DNA from: an uncultured Devosia sp.
GTDB lineage: Bacteria; Pseudomonadota; Alphaproteobacteria; Rhizobiales; Devosiaceae
Direction: 5' to 3'
NCBI GenBank assembly: GCA_946481445.1
Contig: CAMLOA010000055.1
Location: forward strand, 1-8,608
Length of the DNA stretch: 8,608 nucleotides
Made by a program: the position numbers and the translations under genes
Notes under the pieces: model-generated
The model's input: the letters and a program-made list of their open reading frames with translations, nothing else
Told to the model about the DNA's origin: nothing
Databases searched by the model: none
In this document: positions 1-5,494 of the stretch, piece by piece
Layout: each line of letters starts with the position of its first letter
Numbering within the stretch: position 1 is the first letter of the stretch

Positions 1-182
1 AGCCGCACCAACTGCACCTGGAGCCGATACATGTGCTCTTCATAGACGTCGCTATCGAGCTTATCTTCGTAGGGGTAGCCGCCCGAGGTCATTGCATGCT
101 TCTTAATGGCCTTGGGCAATTCGGGATTGTCGATGTCGAATGTGTCGAGGGGGTCAGTCACGTGCTGTCGCTCCATTGTCAT
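1..182 (-). CDS. ppk2: Polyphosphate kinase 2 (PPK2 family), N-terminal part, cut by window edge
   Basis: PPK2 enzymes transfer phosphate between polyphosphate and nucleotides (typically making GTP or ATP from the diphosphate) in the cytoplasm. Only about 60 N-terminal residues are visible. They include a GGYPYEDKLD stretch (residues 34-43) followed by YEEHMYRLQVQLVR (47-60), which closely resembles the YEEELYRLQVELVKLQ segment at the entry to the PPK2 core. The catalytic Walker motifs lie beyond the window. The start is uncertain: ATG at 182 or 176 has no clear ribosome binding site, whereas GTG at 161 has GGAG nine bases upstream. With the GTG start, the PHO-box-like repeat at 165-182 would be intergenic. 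The gene diverges from the PhoR-like kinase, so polyphosphate use and phosphate sensing are neighbours. Family recognised from sequence; the exact substrate subclass is not resolvable. Confidence 0.8.
   Translation of the reverse strand, partial: MTMERQHVTDPLDTFDIDNPELPKAIKKHAMTSGGYPYEDKLDSDVYEEHMYRLQVQLVR
165..182 (+). promoter_or_regulatory. PHO-box-like direct repeat (candidate PhoB site)
   Basis: Two seven-base repeats, CTGTCGC (165-171) and TTGTCAT (176-182), are separated by four bases. This gives the 11-base period of PhoB boxes (CTGTCAT-N4-CTGTCAT). They match the consensus at five and six of seven positions. A -10-like TATGAA at 194-199 sits 11 bases after the repeat, the usual geometry for PhoB-activated promoters, and reads toward the phoR-like gene. 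The site overlaps the most upstream ppk2 start codons, so coding constraint or chance remains possible. Confidence 0.45.
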
Positions 183-203
183 GCGGAGCGTGCTATGAAG
201 GCG

Positions 204-219
204 CCCTTGCGCGCAAGGG
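204..219. repeat. Perfect 16-bp palindrome between ppk2 and phoR
   Basis: CCCTTGCG followed directly by CGCAAGGG is a perfect uninterrupted palindrome. It is flanked by GCG on the left and by an extra G plus CG on the right, so the symmetry continues imperfectly. It lies in the roughly 70-base divergent region and is a plausible binding site for a dimeric regulator, or an mRNA hairpin in the phoR leader. No family-specific match is recognised. Confidence 0.5.
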
Positions 220-252
220 GCGTCGCAACTGACTGATTCCCAGAAGCAAAAC

Positions 253-1545
253 ATGGACGAGCCGACGACCAACCACCCTGCGCCGCGACGCTCCGCCGCT
301 CTGGCCAGGGTGATGGCGCAGGCGGGTCTGCTGGCCGGAATAGCAGGCCTGTTCGTCCTGCTGGTGCTGCTGGGCTATCTGCGTGCCGACATCGCGATCC
401 TGAGCGTGCTGGTCATCGTGGCCGGCGCCGCCATTCTGCCTGCCGGCGTGGTGACGGTGACGCAGGTGATAGAGGTGCCGTCGGACCCCGTCCCGGGGGT
501 CGCGCCGCCGCTAACGCCGACCTTCGCCTTTGCCGACGCGCTGACCGACCCGTGCCTGGTGCTGGACCGGCGCAGCATCGTGCTGCACGCAAACGCAGCC
601 GCACGGCGGCAGTATCCGTCCGTGACGCCGGGCAATCCGATCACCTTCGGCCTGCGCAATCCGGAACTGGTCCAGGCCATCGATACCGTCGGCCGCACGG
701 CGGGCTCCCGCGCGATCGAACTGCACGAGACACTCCCATCGGAAACCTGGGATAAGGTCGTGGTAGCGCCGATCGTGCAACCCGGCATTGACTGGCTGAC
801 CGACGAGGGCCGCCAGGTCATGGTGACCTTCCAGAGCCTTACCGAACTCAAGCGCGTCGACGCCCTGCGCAGCGACTTCATCGCCAACGCCAGCCACGAA
901 TTGCGCACGCCGCTGGCCTCGCTGCTCGGCTTCATCGACACGCTGTTGGGCCCCGCGGCAAAGGATGCGGCCGCCCGGGAAAAATTCCTGGGCATCATGC
1001 GCGGCCAGGCCGAACGCATGAGCAAGCTGATCGACGATCTGCTCAGCCTGTCGCGCATCGAGATGCATCAGCACGTGCGGCCCACCGCCAGCGTCGACCT
1101 TGCCAGCCTGCTGCGCGAAGTGCGCGAGGGCCTCCAGACCCAGGCCAAGGCCGCCAATCTCGAGATCCGGCTCAGCCTGTTCGAAGGGCCGGCAACCACG
1201 ATCGGGGACCGCAGCCAGCTTTATGAAGTGTTCGAGAACCTGCTCGACAACGCGATCAAGTATGGAGCCGAAGGCAAAACCGTCGAACTGAGCCTGGCAC
1301 CGTCCGGGCGACCCGGCTTCCAGCATGTGGTGACGGTGATCGACCACGGGCCCGGAGTCGAACCCGAGCATGTTCCGCGTCTCACGGAGCGCTTCTATCG
1401 CATCGATGCCGATGCCAGCCGCAAGAAGAAGGGTACCGGCCTGGGCCTGGCCATCGTCAAGCATATCGTCAACCGGCATCGCGGCCAGATGTCGATCAGG
1501 AGCAAGCCGGGCGAGGGTCTGCGCGTGGACGTGTATCTGCCCTGA
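253..1545 (+). CDS. phoR: PhoR-like membrane sensor histidine kinase
   Basis: Probable sensor kinase of the phosphate-starvation two-component system; PhoR phosphorylates or dephosphorylates the regulator PhoB according to Pst/PhoU status. The 430-residue protein has two hydrophobic segments (about 25-43 and 47-67) that anchor it in the inner membrane with almost no periplasmic loop, as in PhoR. A PAS-like region follows (about 90-200), then the dimerisation/phosphoacceptor motif with H215 in ANASHELRTPLASL. The ATPase domain shows the N box ENLLDNAIKYG (N329, N333), G1 box DHGPG (364-368), an F-box-like RLTERFYRID and G2 box GTGLGLA (394-400). All catalytic elements are intact. The start at 253 has only a weak AGAAG upstream. 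Neither phoB nor pst genes follow; an outer-membrane protein gene comes next. The PhoR assignment rests on architecture, the H-box wording and the ppk2 neighbour; another PAS histidine kinase is possible. Confidence 0.82.
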   Translation: MDEPTTNHPAPRRSAALARVMAQAGLLAGIAGLFVLLVLLGYLRADIAILSVLVIVAGAAILPAGVVTVTQVIEVPSDPVPGVAPPLTPTFAFADALTDPCLVLDRRSIVLHANAAARRQYPSVTPGNPITFGLRNPELVQAIDTVGRTAGSRAIELHETLPSETWDKVVVAPIVQPGIDWLTDEGRQVMVTFQSLTELKRVDALRSDFIANASHELRTPLASLLGFIDTLLGPAAKDAAAREKFLGIMRGQAERMSKLIDDLLSLSRIEMHQHVRPTASVDLASLLREVREGLQTQAKAANLEIRLSLFEGPATTIGDRSQLYEVFENLLDNAIKYGAEGKTVELSLAPSGRPGFQHVVTVIDHGPGVEPEHVPRLTERFYRIDADASRKKKGTGLGLAIVKHIVNRHRGQMSIRSKPGEGLRVDVYLP

Positions 1546-1572
1546 ACCTAAACTGCTCACCGGTCACAATAT

Positions 1573-1595
1573 ATTAACCTTACCCCAAGATTAAT
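1573..1595. promoter_or_regulatory. AT-rich dyad upstream of the outer-membrane protein gene
   Basis: ATTAA (1573-1577) and TTAAT (1591-1595) form an inverted repeat around a 13-base centre within the only AT-rich stretch of the 86-base gap before the outer-membrane protein gene. The promoter for that gene probably lies here (TATATT-like bases at 1570-1575), but no good -35/-10 pair is evident. The TTAA half-sites are 13 bases apart, not the 7 needed for a full CtrA site. Confidence 0.25.
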
Positions 1596-1631
1596 GGCGG
1601 TCATCAATCACCAAGACCTTTTGAGGCAAAG

Positions 1632-2171
1632 ATGATCCGCACCGCTCTGACCGCCGCCGTCGCTATCCTGTTCACGAGTACCGCCAGCGCGGCCGACCTG
1701 ATCATCCCCACCACGCCTGAGCCCATCTACGAAGACGCCGGCTTCAGCTGGGAAGGGCTCTATGTTGGTGCCCGCGCCGGCGGCCAGTGGTTCACTGCCG
1801 CGACCTATGGCGCAGTCGGTGGTGTGGCCGGCTTCAACTTCATGCCCACCGACAGCATCGTGCTCGGCGCGGAACTGACCGGGGACTATACCTGGAACAG
1901 CTTCAACAGCGGCGCGGAGTTCTTCCTCAACGCCCGCGGCGGCATCCTGGCGACGGACGCCGCGCTGATCTATGCCCTGGGCGGCATGGGCTTCTATACG
2001 AGCGGCGGCAACTATGTCGGGCTCTACCAGCTGGGTGGTGGCGTCGAGTTTGCCGTGACCGATTCAGTCTCCCTGCGCGGCGAAGTAGTCGGCCAGGGCA
2101 GCTTCACGGCGCCCCTGGGCCGGTTCTTCGACTCCGCGAAGGCCACGGTCGGCGTGTCCTTTCACTTCTAG
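1632..2171 (+). CDS. Small outer-membrane beta-barrel protein (Omp25/Omp31/RopB-like)
   Basis: Predicted 179-residue outer-membrane protein. A Sec signal peptide is clear: MIR, a hydrophobic core, then TASA|AD with cleavage likely after residue 20. The mature N-terminus contains FSWEGLYVGARAGG (38-51), which resembles the opening strand of alphaproteobacterial Omp25/Omp31 barrels (usually F-x-W-x-G-x-Y-x-G). Alternating hydrophobic strands follow, and the chain ends in VGVSFHF with the C-terminal Phe recognised by the BAM assembly machinery. At 179 residues it is shorter than typical Omp25/Omp31 proteins (about 200-240), so it probably forms a compact barrel. The start has GAGG (1623-1626) at good spacing. 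It converges on gcrA and shares the terminator hairpin at 2201-2229. A structural or envelope-stability role is inferred from the family; specific cargo or host interaction cannot be read here. Confidence 0.8.
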   Translation: MIRTALTAAVAILFTSTASAADLIIPTTPEPIYEDAGFSWEGLYVGARAGGQWFTAATYGAVGGVAGFNFMPTDSIVLGAELTGDYTWNSFNSGAEFFLNARGGILATDAALIYALGGMGFYTSGGNYVGLYQLGGGVEFAVTDSVSLRGEVVGQGSFTAPLGRFFDSAKATVGVSFHF

Positions 2172-2200
2172 CCAAGGTCGGCCTCTCTCCATCGGAATGA

Positions 2201-2229
2201 ACGAAGGGCGCCCGAAAGGCGCCCTTCGT
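2201..2229. terminator. Hairpin between convergent genes (bidirectional terminator)
   Basis: A perfect 12-bp stem (2201-2212 with 2218-2229; arms ACGAAGGGCGCC and GGCGCCCTTCGT) closes a five-base CGAAA loop. It lies 29 bases after the outer-membrane protein stop and 23 bases after the gcrA stop, as expected for a shared terminator. There is no strong T-run on either side, so it may act with Rho or mainly as a 3' end stabiliser. Confidence 0.75.
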
Positions 2230-2252
2230 GCATCGTGAAATCGGCAAGCCGG

Positions 2253-2834
2253 TCAGCGGCGTTTCTTGTCGACCTGATGGTAGGCCCGGCGCGAATGAAA
2301 CTCGCAATAGGGGCCGGTTTCCAGGCTGTGCTGGCCGCAGAAGTAGAAGTCCTTGCTGAGCGGGTCGCCGATCGGCCACTTGCAGGTATGTTCGGTGAGC
2401 TGAAGCAAGTTGAGGCGCTTGTCCTCGGGGATGAAGAGCTCGGCTGCCGCGGGCGCGACGTAGAGTTCGGCTTCCATCTCCGGGCTCTGGGCCAGCGCAG
2501 TCGCGCCCATGGTCTGCGGCCGCGGCATGGAGGGACGCATCTTGGCGGCAGCACCGCCTCCGCCACCACCACCCATGCCGGACAGGCCTGCCGATGGGCT
2601 CGCCACGCGGCGCGGTGCAGGACGTGCGGCCGGACGGGCACGCGGCGTTGTATTGGTGGGCTTGGCCCGCGCCGAAAGCTTGAGGCGATGGACCTTGCCG
2701 ATCACCGCATTACGGGTGACCCCTTCACCCAGCTCCCCGGCTATCTGGCTTGCCGAAAGGCCTTCCATCCAAAGCTTCTTCAAAGTCTCGACGCGCTCGT
2801 CAGTCCAGCCCGCCGATTGTGCTCCTGAAACCAT
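2253..2834 (-). CDS. gcrA: GcrA cell-cycle transcriptional regulator
   Basis: GcrA binds sigma-70 RNA polymerase and activates promoters carrying CcrM-methylated GANTC sites, opposite CtrA in the alphaproteobacterial cell cycle. The N-terminal helix-turn-helix is unmistakable: GWTDERVETLKKLWMEGLSASQIAGELG then VTRNAVIGKVHRLKLS (residues 9-54 of the 193-residue form). A low-complexity linker of Pro, Arg, Ala and a GMGGGGGGG run (87-94) follows. The C-terminal sigma-binding domain has CKWPIGDP (151-158), FCG (165-167) and PYCEFH (175-180). The ATG at 2834 was chosen because family members start a few residues before WTDERVE; AAGGA is 13 bases upstream. TTG at 2840 (seven bases from AAGGA), ATG at 2855 and TTG at 2888 are in-frame alternatives. 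It is transcribed leftward from a region rich in cell-cycle signals and diverges from argD. Confidence 0.93.
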   Translation of the reverse strand: MVSGAQSAGWTDERVETLKKLWMEGLSASQIAGELGEGVTRNAVIGKVHRLKLSARAKPTNTTPRARPAARPAPRRVASPSAGLSGMGGGGGGGAAAKMRPSMPRPQTMGATALAQSPEMEAELYVAPAAAELFIPEDKRLNLLQLTEHTCKWPIGDPLSKDFYFCGQHSLETGPYCEFHSRRAYHQVDKKRR

Positions 2835-2920
2835 CGTCAAAACAGAATCCTTCATTGCCCTGCCAAAAACAACCTTGGCAGCCGTCAAACGCTAGGCGTC
2901 GTATGCTTGGTGGGTCCGCC

Positions 2921-2936
2921 ACACGAGATATCGTGT
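2921..2936. repeat. 16-bp dyad in the gcrA upstream region
   Basis: ACACGA (2921-2926) and TCGTGT (2931-2936) are perfect inverted repeats around GATA. The dyad lies between the nearest candidate gcrA promoter and the gcrA start, where a repressor site or leader hairpin could act. No known regulator consensus is recognised. Confidence 0.35.
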
Positions 2937-2952
2937 TCCCAATGACGTGGAG

Positions 2953-2980
2953 ATTACGACAGGCGTGGAATCGGGATCAA
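2953..2980 (-). promoter_or_regulatory. Candidate proximal gcrA promoter with GANTC sites
   Basis: Reading leftward, TTGATC (2980-2975) is a -35-like element and CGTAAT (2958-2953) a -10-like element, with 16 bases between. Each matches the sigma-70 consensus at four of six positions. A GANTC site lies within the spacer (2968-2972) and another immediately upstream of the -35 (2981-2985), as expected for a methylation-sensitive GcrA/CcrM-type promoter. The start point would be near 2946. Confidence 0.35.
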
Positions 2981-3014
2981 GAGTCGGTCCCCACTTTCCC
3001 CGAAAATTCACTGG

Positions 3015-3030
3015 TTAAATTCGCCTTAAC
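3015..3030. promoter_or_regulatory. CtrA binding site (TTAA-N7-TTAAC)
   Basis: TTAA (3015-3018), seven bases, then TTAAC (3026-3030) is an exact match to the full CtrA box. It lies about 180 bases upstream of both gcrA (leftward) and argD (rightward). On the minus strand it falls within the spacer and -10 region of a promoter-like element with TTGACT at 3044-3039. In Caulobacter CtrA represses gcrA, so repression of gcrA is the favoured reading. Confidence 0.65.
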
Positions 3031-3034
3031 AAAC

Positions 3035-3050
3035 CCTGAGTCAAATCAGG
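3035..3050. repeat. Short inverted repeat beside the CtrA site
   Basis: CCTGA (3035-3039) and TCAGG (3046-3050) flank GTCAAA. The repeat overlaps both a GANTC site (3038-3042) and the TTGACT -35-like element of a distal leftward gcrA promoter, so a protein bound here would overlap that promoter. Confidence 0.3.
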
Positions 3051-3060
3051 TACTTGCCGC

Positions 3061-3096
3061 GTCAACGTTGACTTGGAAGGCGAATTTGGCCTAATT
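3061..3096 (+). promoter_or_regulatory. Candidate argD promoter overlapping a 12-bp palindrome
   Basis: GTCAACGTTGAC (3061-3072) is a perfect palindrome whose right half supplies the -35-like TTGAC (3068-3072). CTAATT (3091-3096) lies at 17-18 base spacing and resembles the CTATAT -10 of rhizobial housekeeping promoters at four of six positions. The start point would be near 3103, giving an argD leader of about 110 bases. The palindrome over the -35 would suit a repressor operator. The promoter call is tentative. Confidence 0.4.
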
Positions 3097-3105
3097 CTGC
3101 CCATG

Positions 3106-3140
3106 AAACGCGCTGCGCAACGAGCGCGTTTTTGGTTTTT
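3106..3140 (+). terminator. Terminator/attenuator-like hairpin in the argD leader
   Basis: AAACGCGCT (3106-3114) pairs perfectly with AGCGCGTTT (3123-3131) across an eight-base loop. It is followed by T-rich sequence, with five Ts at 3129-3133, GG, then five more Ts at 3136-3140. This is a textbook intrinsic terminator shape, yet it lies downstream of the candidate argD promoter and 72 bases before the argD start. It could be a transcription attenuator for argD or the 3' end of a short plus-strand RNA; no other plus-strand gene lies upstream that would need it. Confidence 0.55.
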
Positions 3141-3211
3141 GTGGCGCTATTGTCACGTTCTGCGCCTATCGGTCTTCAGCACGTCCAGAACCCCAAGGAA
3201 GGATAACTCCC

Positions 3212-4411
3212 ATGTCTGCGCTCTACGGCACTTATGCCCGGTCCGATCTCGCCTTCGAGCGGGGCGAGGGCATGCGCCTGTATGACCAGCATGGCCGAGA
3301 TTATCTTGACTTCCACTCCGGCATAGCGGTCAACGCGCTGGGTCACGGCGATGCTCACATCGTCACTGCCCTCAAGGCAGCGGCCGACAAGGTCTGGCAT
3401 ACGTCCAACGTGTTCACCATTCCCGAACAGGAGCGGCTCGGGCAGCGGCTGGTCGACGCTACCTTCGCGGACTCGGTGTTCTTCACCAATTCGGGCGCCG
3501 AGGCTCTCGAATGCGCCATCAAGACGGCCCGCCACTATTTCTGGGCCAAGGGCGAGACCGAGCGCTACGAGATCATCGCCTTTACCGGCTCTTTCCACGG
3601 CCGCACCCTGGGCACGATCGCCGCCGGCGGCAATCCGAGCTATCTGGAGGGCTTCGGCCCACCGATGCCCGGCTTCAAGCATACCAAGCCGGGCGACCTC
3701 GAGGCCGTCAAGGCGCTGATCACCCCGCAGACCTGCGCCATTCTGATCGAGACCGTGCAGGGCGAGGGCGGCGTGACGGCCATGACCCCCGAATTCATGC
3801 AGGGCCTGCGCACGCTGTGCGATGAGCACGGCATGCTCCTGGTGCTCGACGAAGTGCAGTGTGGCTATGGCCGGACCGGCCGCTTCTTCGCTTTCGAGTG
3901 GAGCGGCATCACGCCGGATATCGTGGCCGTGGCCAAGGCGATTGGCGGCGGCTTTCCGCTCGGCGCCTGCCTCGCCAGGGGGGACGTCGCCGCATCCATG
4001 GTGCCGGGCACGCATGGCTCGACCTATGGCGGCAATCCCCTGGCGACGGCCGTGGGCAATGCGGTGCTCGATCGCATCCTGGCGCCCGGCTTTATCGATC
4101 ATGTCAACCAGATGGGCCAGAAGCTGGCTTGGCACCTGCAGCAACTGGCGCAGAAATATCCCGACTATGTCCTCGAGCTGCGCGGCAAGGGACTGCTGGC
4201 CGGCATCAAGATCACCCCGCCAGTGCGCGACTTCGTTGCCCGGCTGCGCGATGACCACCGCATGCTGGCCATCGGTGCCGGTGACAACGTGTTGCGGCTG
4301 ATCCCGCCGCTGATCGTCACCGAGGCCGAAATCGAAGAGGCGATGGAAAAGCTCGGCGCTGCGTTCGACGCCATCGAGGCGGAGACCGCGTCGGTTCCGG
4401 CGGTCGGCTGA
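3212..4411 (+). CDS. argD: Acetylornithine aminotransferase
   Basis: PLP-dependent class III aminotransferase of arginine biosynthesis, converting N-acetylglutamate semialdehyde plus glutamate to N-acetylornithine and 2-oxoglutarate; the family often also serves as succinyldiaminopimelate aminotransferase in lysine synthesis. The 399-residue length is typical. Visible motifs: HTSNVF (63-68), the phosphate-binding FTNSGAEALECAIKTAR (91-107), GSFHGRT (126-132), QGEGGV (183-188), VLDEVQCGYGRTG (211-223; D213 contacts the pyridine nitrogen) and AVAKAIGGGFPLGA with the Schiff-base lysine K242. GSTYGGNPLA (259-268) follows. The start at 3212 is supported by AAGGAAGGA (3195-3203). It is the first gene of the probable argD-argF-hslO operon. 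The wording and argF neighbour favour ArgD over ornithine or GABA aminotransferases. Confidence 0.95.
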   Translation: MSALYGTYARSDLAFERGEGMRLYDQHGRDYLDFHSGIAVNALGHGDAHIVTALKAAADKVWHTSNVFTIPEQERLGQRLVDATFADSVFFTNSGAEALECAIKTARHYFWAKGETERYEIIAFTGSFHGRTLGTIAAGGNPSYLEGFGPPMPGFKHTKPGDLEAVKALITPQTCAILIETVQGEGGVTAMTPEFMQGLRTLCDEHGMLLVLDEVQCGYGRTGRFFAFEWSGITPDIVAVAKAIGGGFPLGACLARGDVAASMVPGTHGSTYGGNPLATAVGNAVLDRILAPGFIDHVNQMGQKLAWHLQQLAQKYPDYVLELRGKGLLAGIKITPPVRDFVARLRDDHRMLAIGAGDNVLRLIPPLIVTEAEIEEAMEKLGAAFDAIEAETASVPAVG

Positions 4412-4412
4412 G

Positions 4413-4481
4413 ATGCTGCTGTTCTATCATTTCGGACGCCGCCGATGCGGCCTGTTCCCTCCGCCCGCGCCGCACGGCTAG
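4413..4481 (+). CDS. Possible 22-codon leader ORF between argD and argF
   Basis: An ATG one base after the argD stop (TGA-G-ATG) opens a 22-codon frame ending in TAG at 4479-4481. The peptide reads MLLFYHFGRRRCGLFPPPAPHG and has three consecutive Arg codons (CGC, CGC, CGA) at positions 9-11. The close junction would allow re-initiation by ribosomes ending argD. A hairpin at 4502-4521 follows, before argF. The arrangement recalls arginine-responsive leader peptides, but Arg codons are common by chance in GC-rich DNA and no strong ribosome binding site is present. Confidence 0.25.
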   Translation: MLLFYHFGRRRCGLFPPPAPHG

Positions 4482-4501
4482 GGTGGCAGACACCTCTCGT
4501 G

Positions 4502-4521
4502 CCTCCATCGGACGATGGAGG
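4502..4521 (+). repeat. Hairpin in the argD-argF gap
   Basis: CCTCCATC (4502-4509) and GATGGAGG (4514-4521) form an eight-bp perfect stem with a four-base GGAC loop, 33 bases before the argF start. No T-run follows, so it is not a convincing intrinsic terminator. It could stabilise or process the argD-argF mRNA or act with the short ORF just upstream. Confidence 0.4.
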
Positions 4522-4554
4522 GAATAGATCCAGCGTCACAAAGGAAACCGGCCC

Positions 4555-5487
4555 ATGACATCGACCGGCACACCACGGCATTTTCTCAATATAGACGACT
4601 TCACCTATTCCGAACTGCGCGGCATGCTCAACGCCGCCGGTTCCCTCAAGGCCCGCCTCAAGGACGGCGATCGCCCCCGCCTGCTGCAGGACAAGGTCCT
4701 GGCCATGATCTTCGAACGGCAATCCACCCGCACCCGCGTCAGCTTCGACGTGGGCATGCGCCAACTCGGTGGGGAGACCATCATGCTGTCCGGGCAGGAA
4801 ATGCAGCTTGCCCGCGAGGAGACCCTGCTCGATACCGGCCGGGTGATGAGCCGTTATGTCGACGCCATCATGATCCGCATCCTCAGCCACGCCGACCTGG
4901 TGGAGCTGTCGGAAGGCTCGACGGTTCCGGTCATCAACGGTTTGACCCGCCGCGCCCATCCCTGCCAGGTCATGGCGGACCTGATGACGTTCGAGGAGCA
5001 TCGCGGCAACATCAAGGGTGCCAAGGTGGCCTGGGTGGGCGACAGCAACAACGTACTGCACTCCTGGGTCAATGCAGCGGAACTGTTCGAGTGTGAGCTG
5101 ACCATCGCCGTGCCTGATGAGTACTGGCCCGAAAAGGACCTGATGCTCGATATCCAGAAGGCCGGCAAATGGGTCAAGCTGATCGAAGATCCGCGCGAGG
5201 CGGTCGAGAATGCCGACCTGGTCGTCACCGACACGTGGGTGTCCATGGGCGACACCGATGCCGCCGAGCGGCGCCGGGTCTTGAAACCCTATCAGGTCAA
5301 CCCCAACTTGATGGCCTTGGCGAACAAGGACGCCTTGTTCATGCACTGCCTGCCCGCCCATCGCGGCGACGAGGTGACCGACGAGGTGATCGACGGTCCC
5401 CAGTCGGTGGTGTTCGACGAGGCGGAAAATCGCCTGCACGCACAGAAAGCCATCCTGTGCTGGGCCTTCGGGGTCGACGTGAACTAA
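4555..5487 (+). CDS. argF: Ornithine carbamoyltransferase
   Basis: Anabolic OTCase: makes citrulline from ornithine and carbamoyl phosphate in the cytoplasm. The 310-residue chain has the carbamoyl-phosphate loop STRTR (57-61), HPCQ (135-138), the ornithine-side DTWVSMGD (226-233 region, SMG near 230) and [15 protein letters not shown] (264-278) with the catalytic Cys, plus the C-terminal [15 protein letters not shown] helix region. Small departures from the usual wording are ERQSTRTR for EKPSTRTR and LTRRAHPCQ for LTDRSHPCQ; the key residues themselves are kept. The start at 4555 has AAGGA (4541-4545) nine bases upstream. It lies 143 bases after argD, consistent with co-transcription for consecutive steps around ornithine, although the gap also contains a hairpin. 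Identification is secure; anabolic ArgF rather than catabolic ArcB is inferred from context. Confidence 0.95.
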   Translation: MTSTGTPRHFLNIDDFTYSELRGMLNAAGSLKARLKDGDRPRLLQDKVLAMIFERQSTRTRVSFDVGMRQLGGETIMLSGQEMQLAREETLLDTGRVMSRYVDAIMIRILSHADLVELSEGSTVPVINGLTRRAHPCQVMADLMTFEEHRGNIKGAKVAWVGDSNNVLHSWVNAAELFECELTIAVPDEYWPEKDLMLDIQKAGKWVKLIEDPREAVENADLVVTDTWVSMGDTDAAERRRVLKPYQVNPNLMALANKDALFMHCLPAHRGDEVTDEVIDGPQSVVFDEAENRLHAQKAILCWAFGVDVN

Positions 5488-5494
5488 CTGCTTC

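Noticed and set aside
33..236. Plus-strand frame at the left edge (67 residues)
   Set aside because: It is opposite the PPK2 N-terminus, whose minus-strand translation contains a recognisable family segment.
511..1560. Long minus-strand open frame opposite the phoR-like gene
   Set aside because: It is the antisense shadow of a well-supported kinase with all motifs intact; its translation shows no recognisable domain.
1574..1594. Pair of TTAA half-sites before the outer-membrane protein gene as a CtrA box
   Set aside because: The halves are 13 bases apart, not 7, so the full CtrA spacing is not met.
2546..2580. Repetitive CCACCACC-type tract that could look like a simple-sequence repeat
   Set aside because: It encodes the Gly run in the GcrA linker, so it is coding low complexity and not a separate repeat feature.
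2235..2895. Plus-strand frames opposite gcrA
   Set aside because: The minus strand carries both conserved GcrA domains; the plus-strand proteins have no family features.
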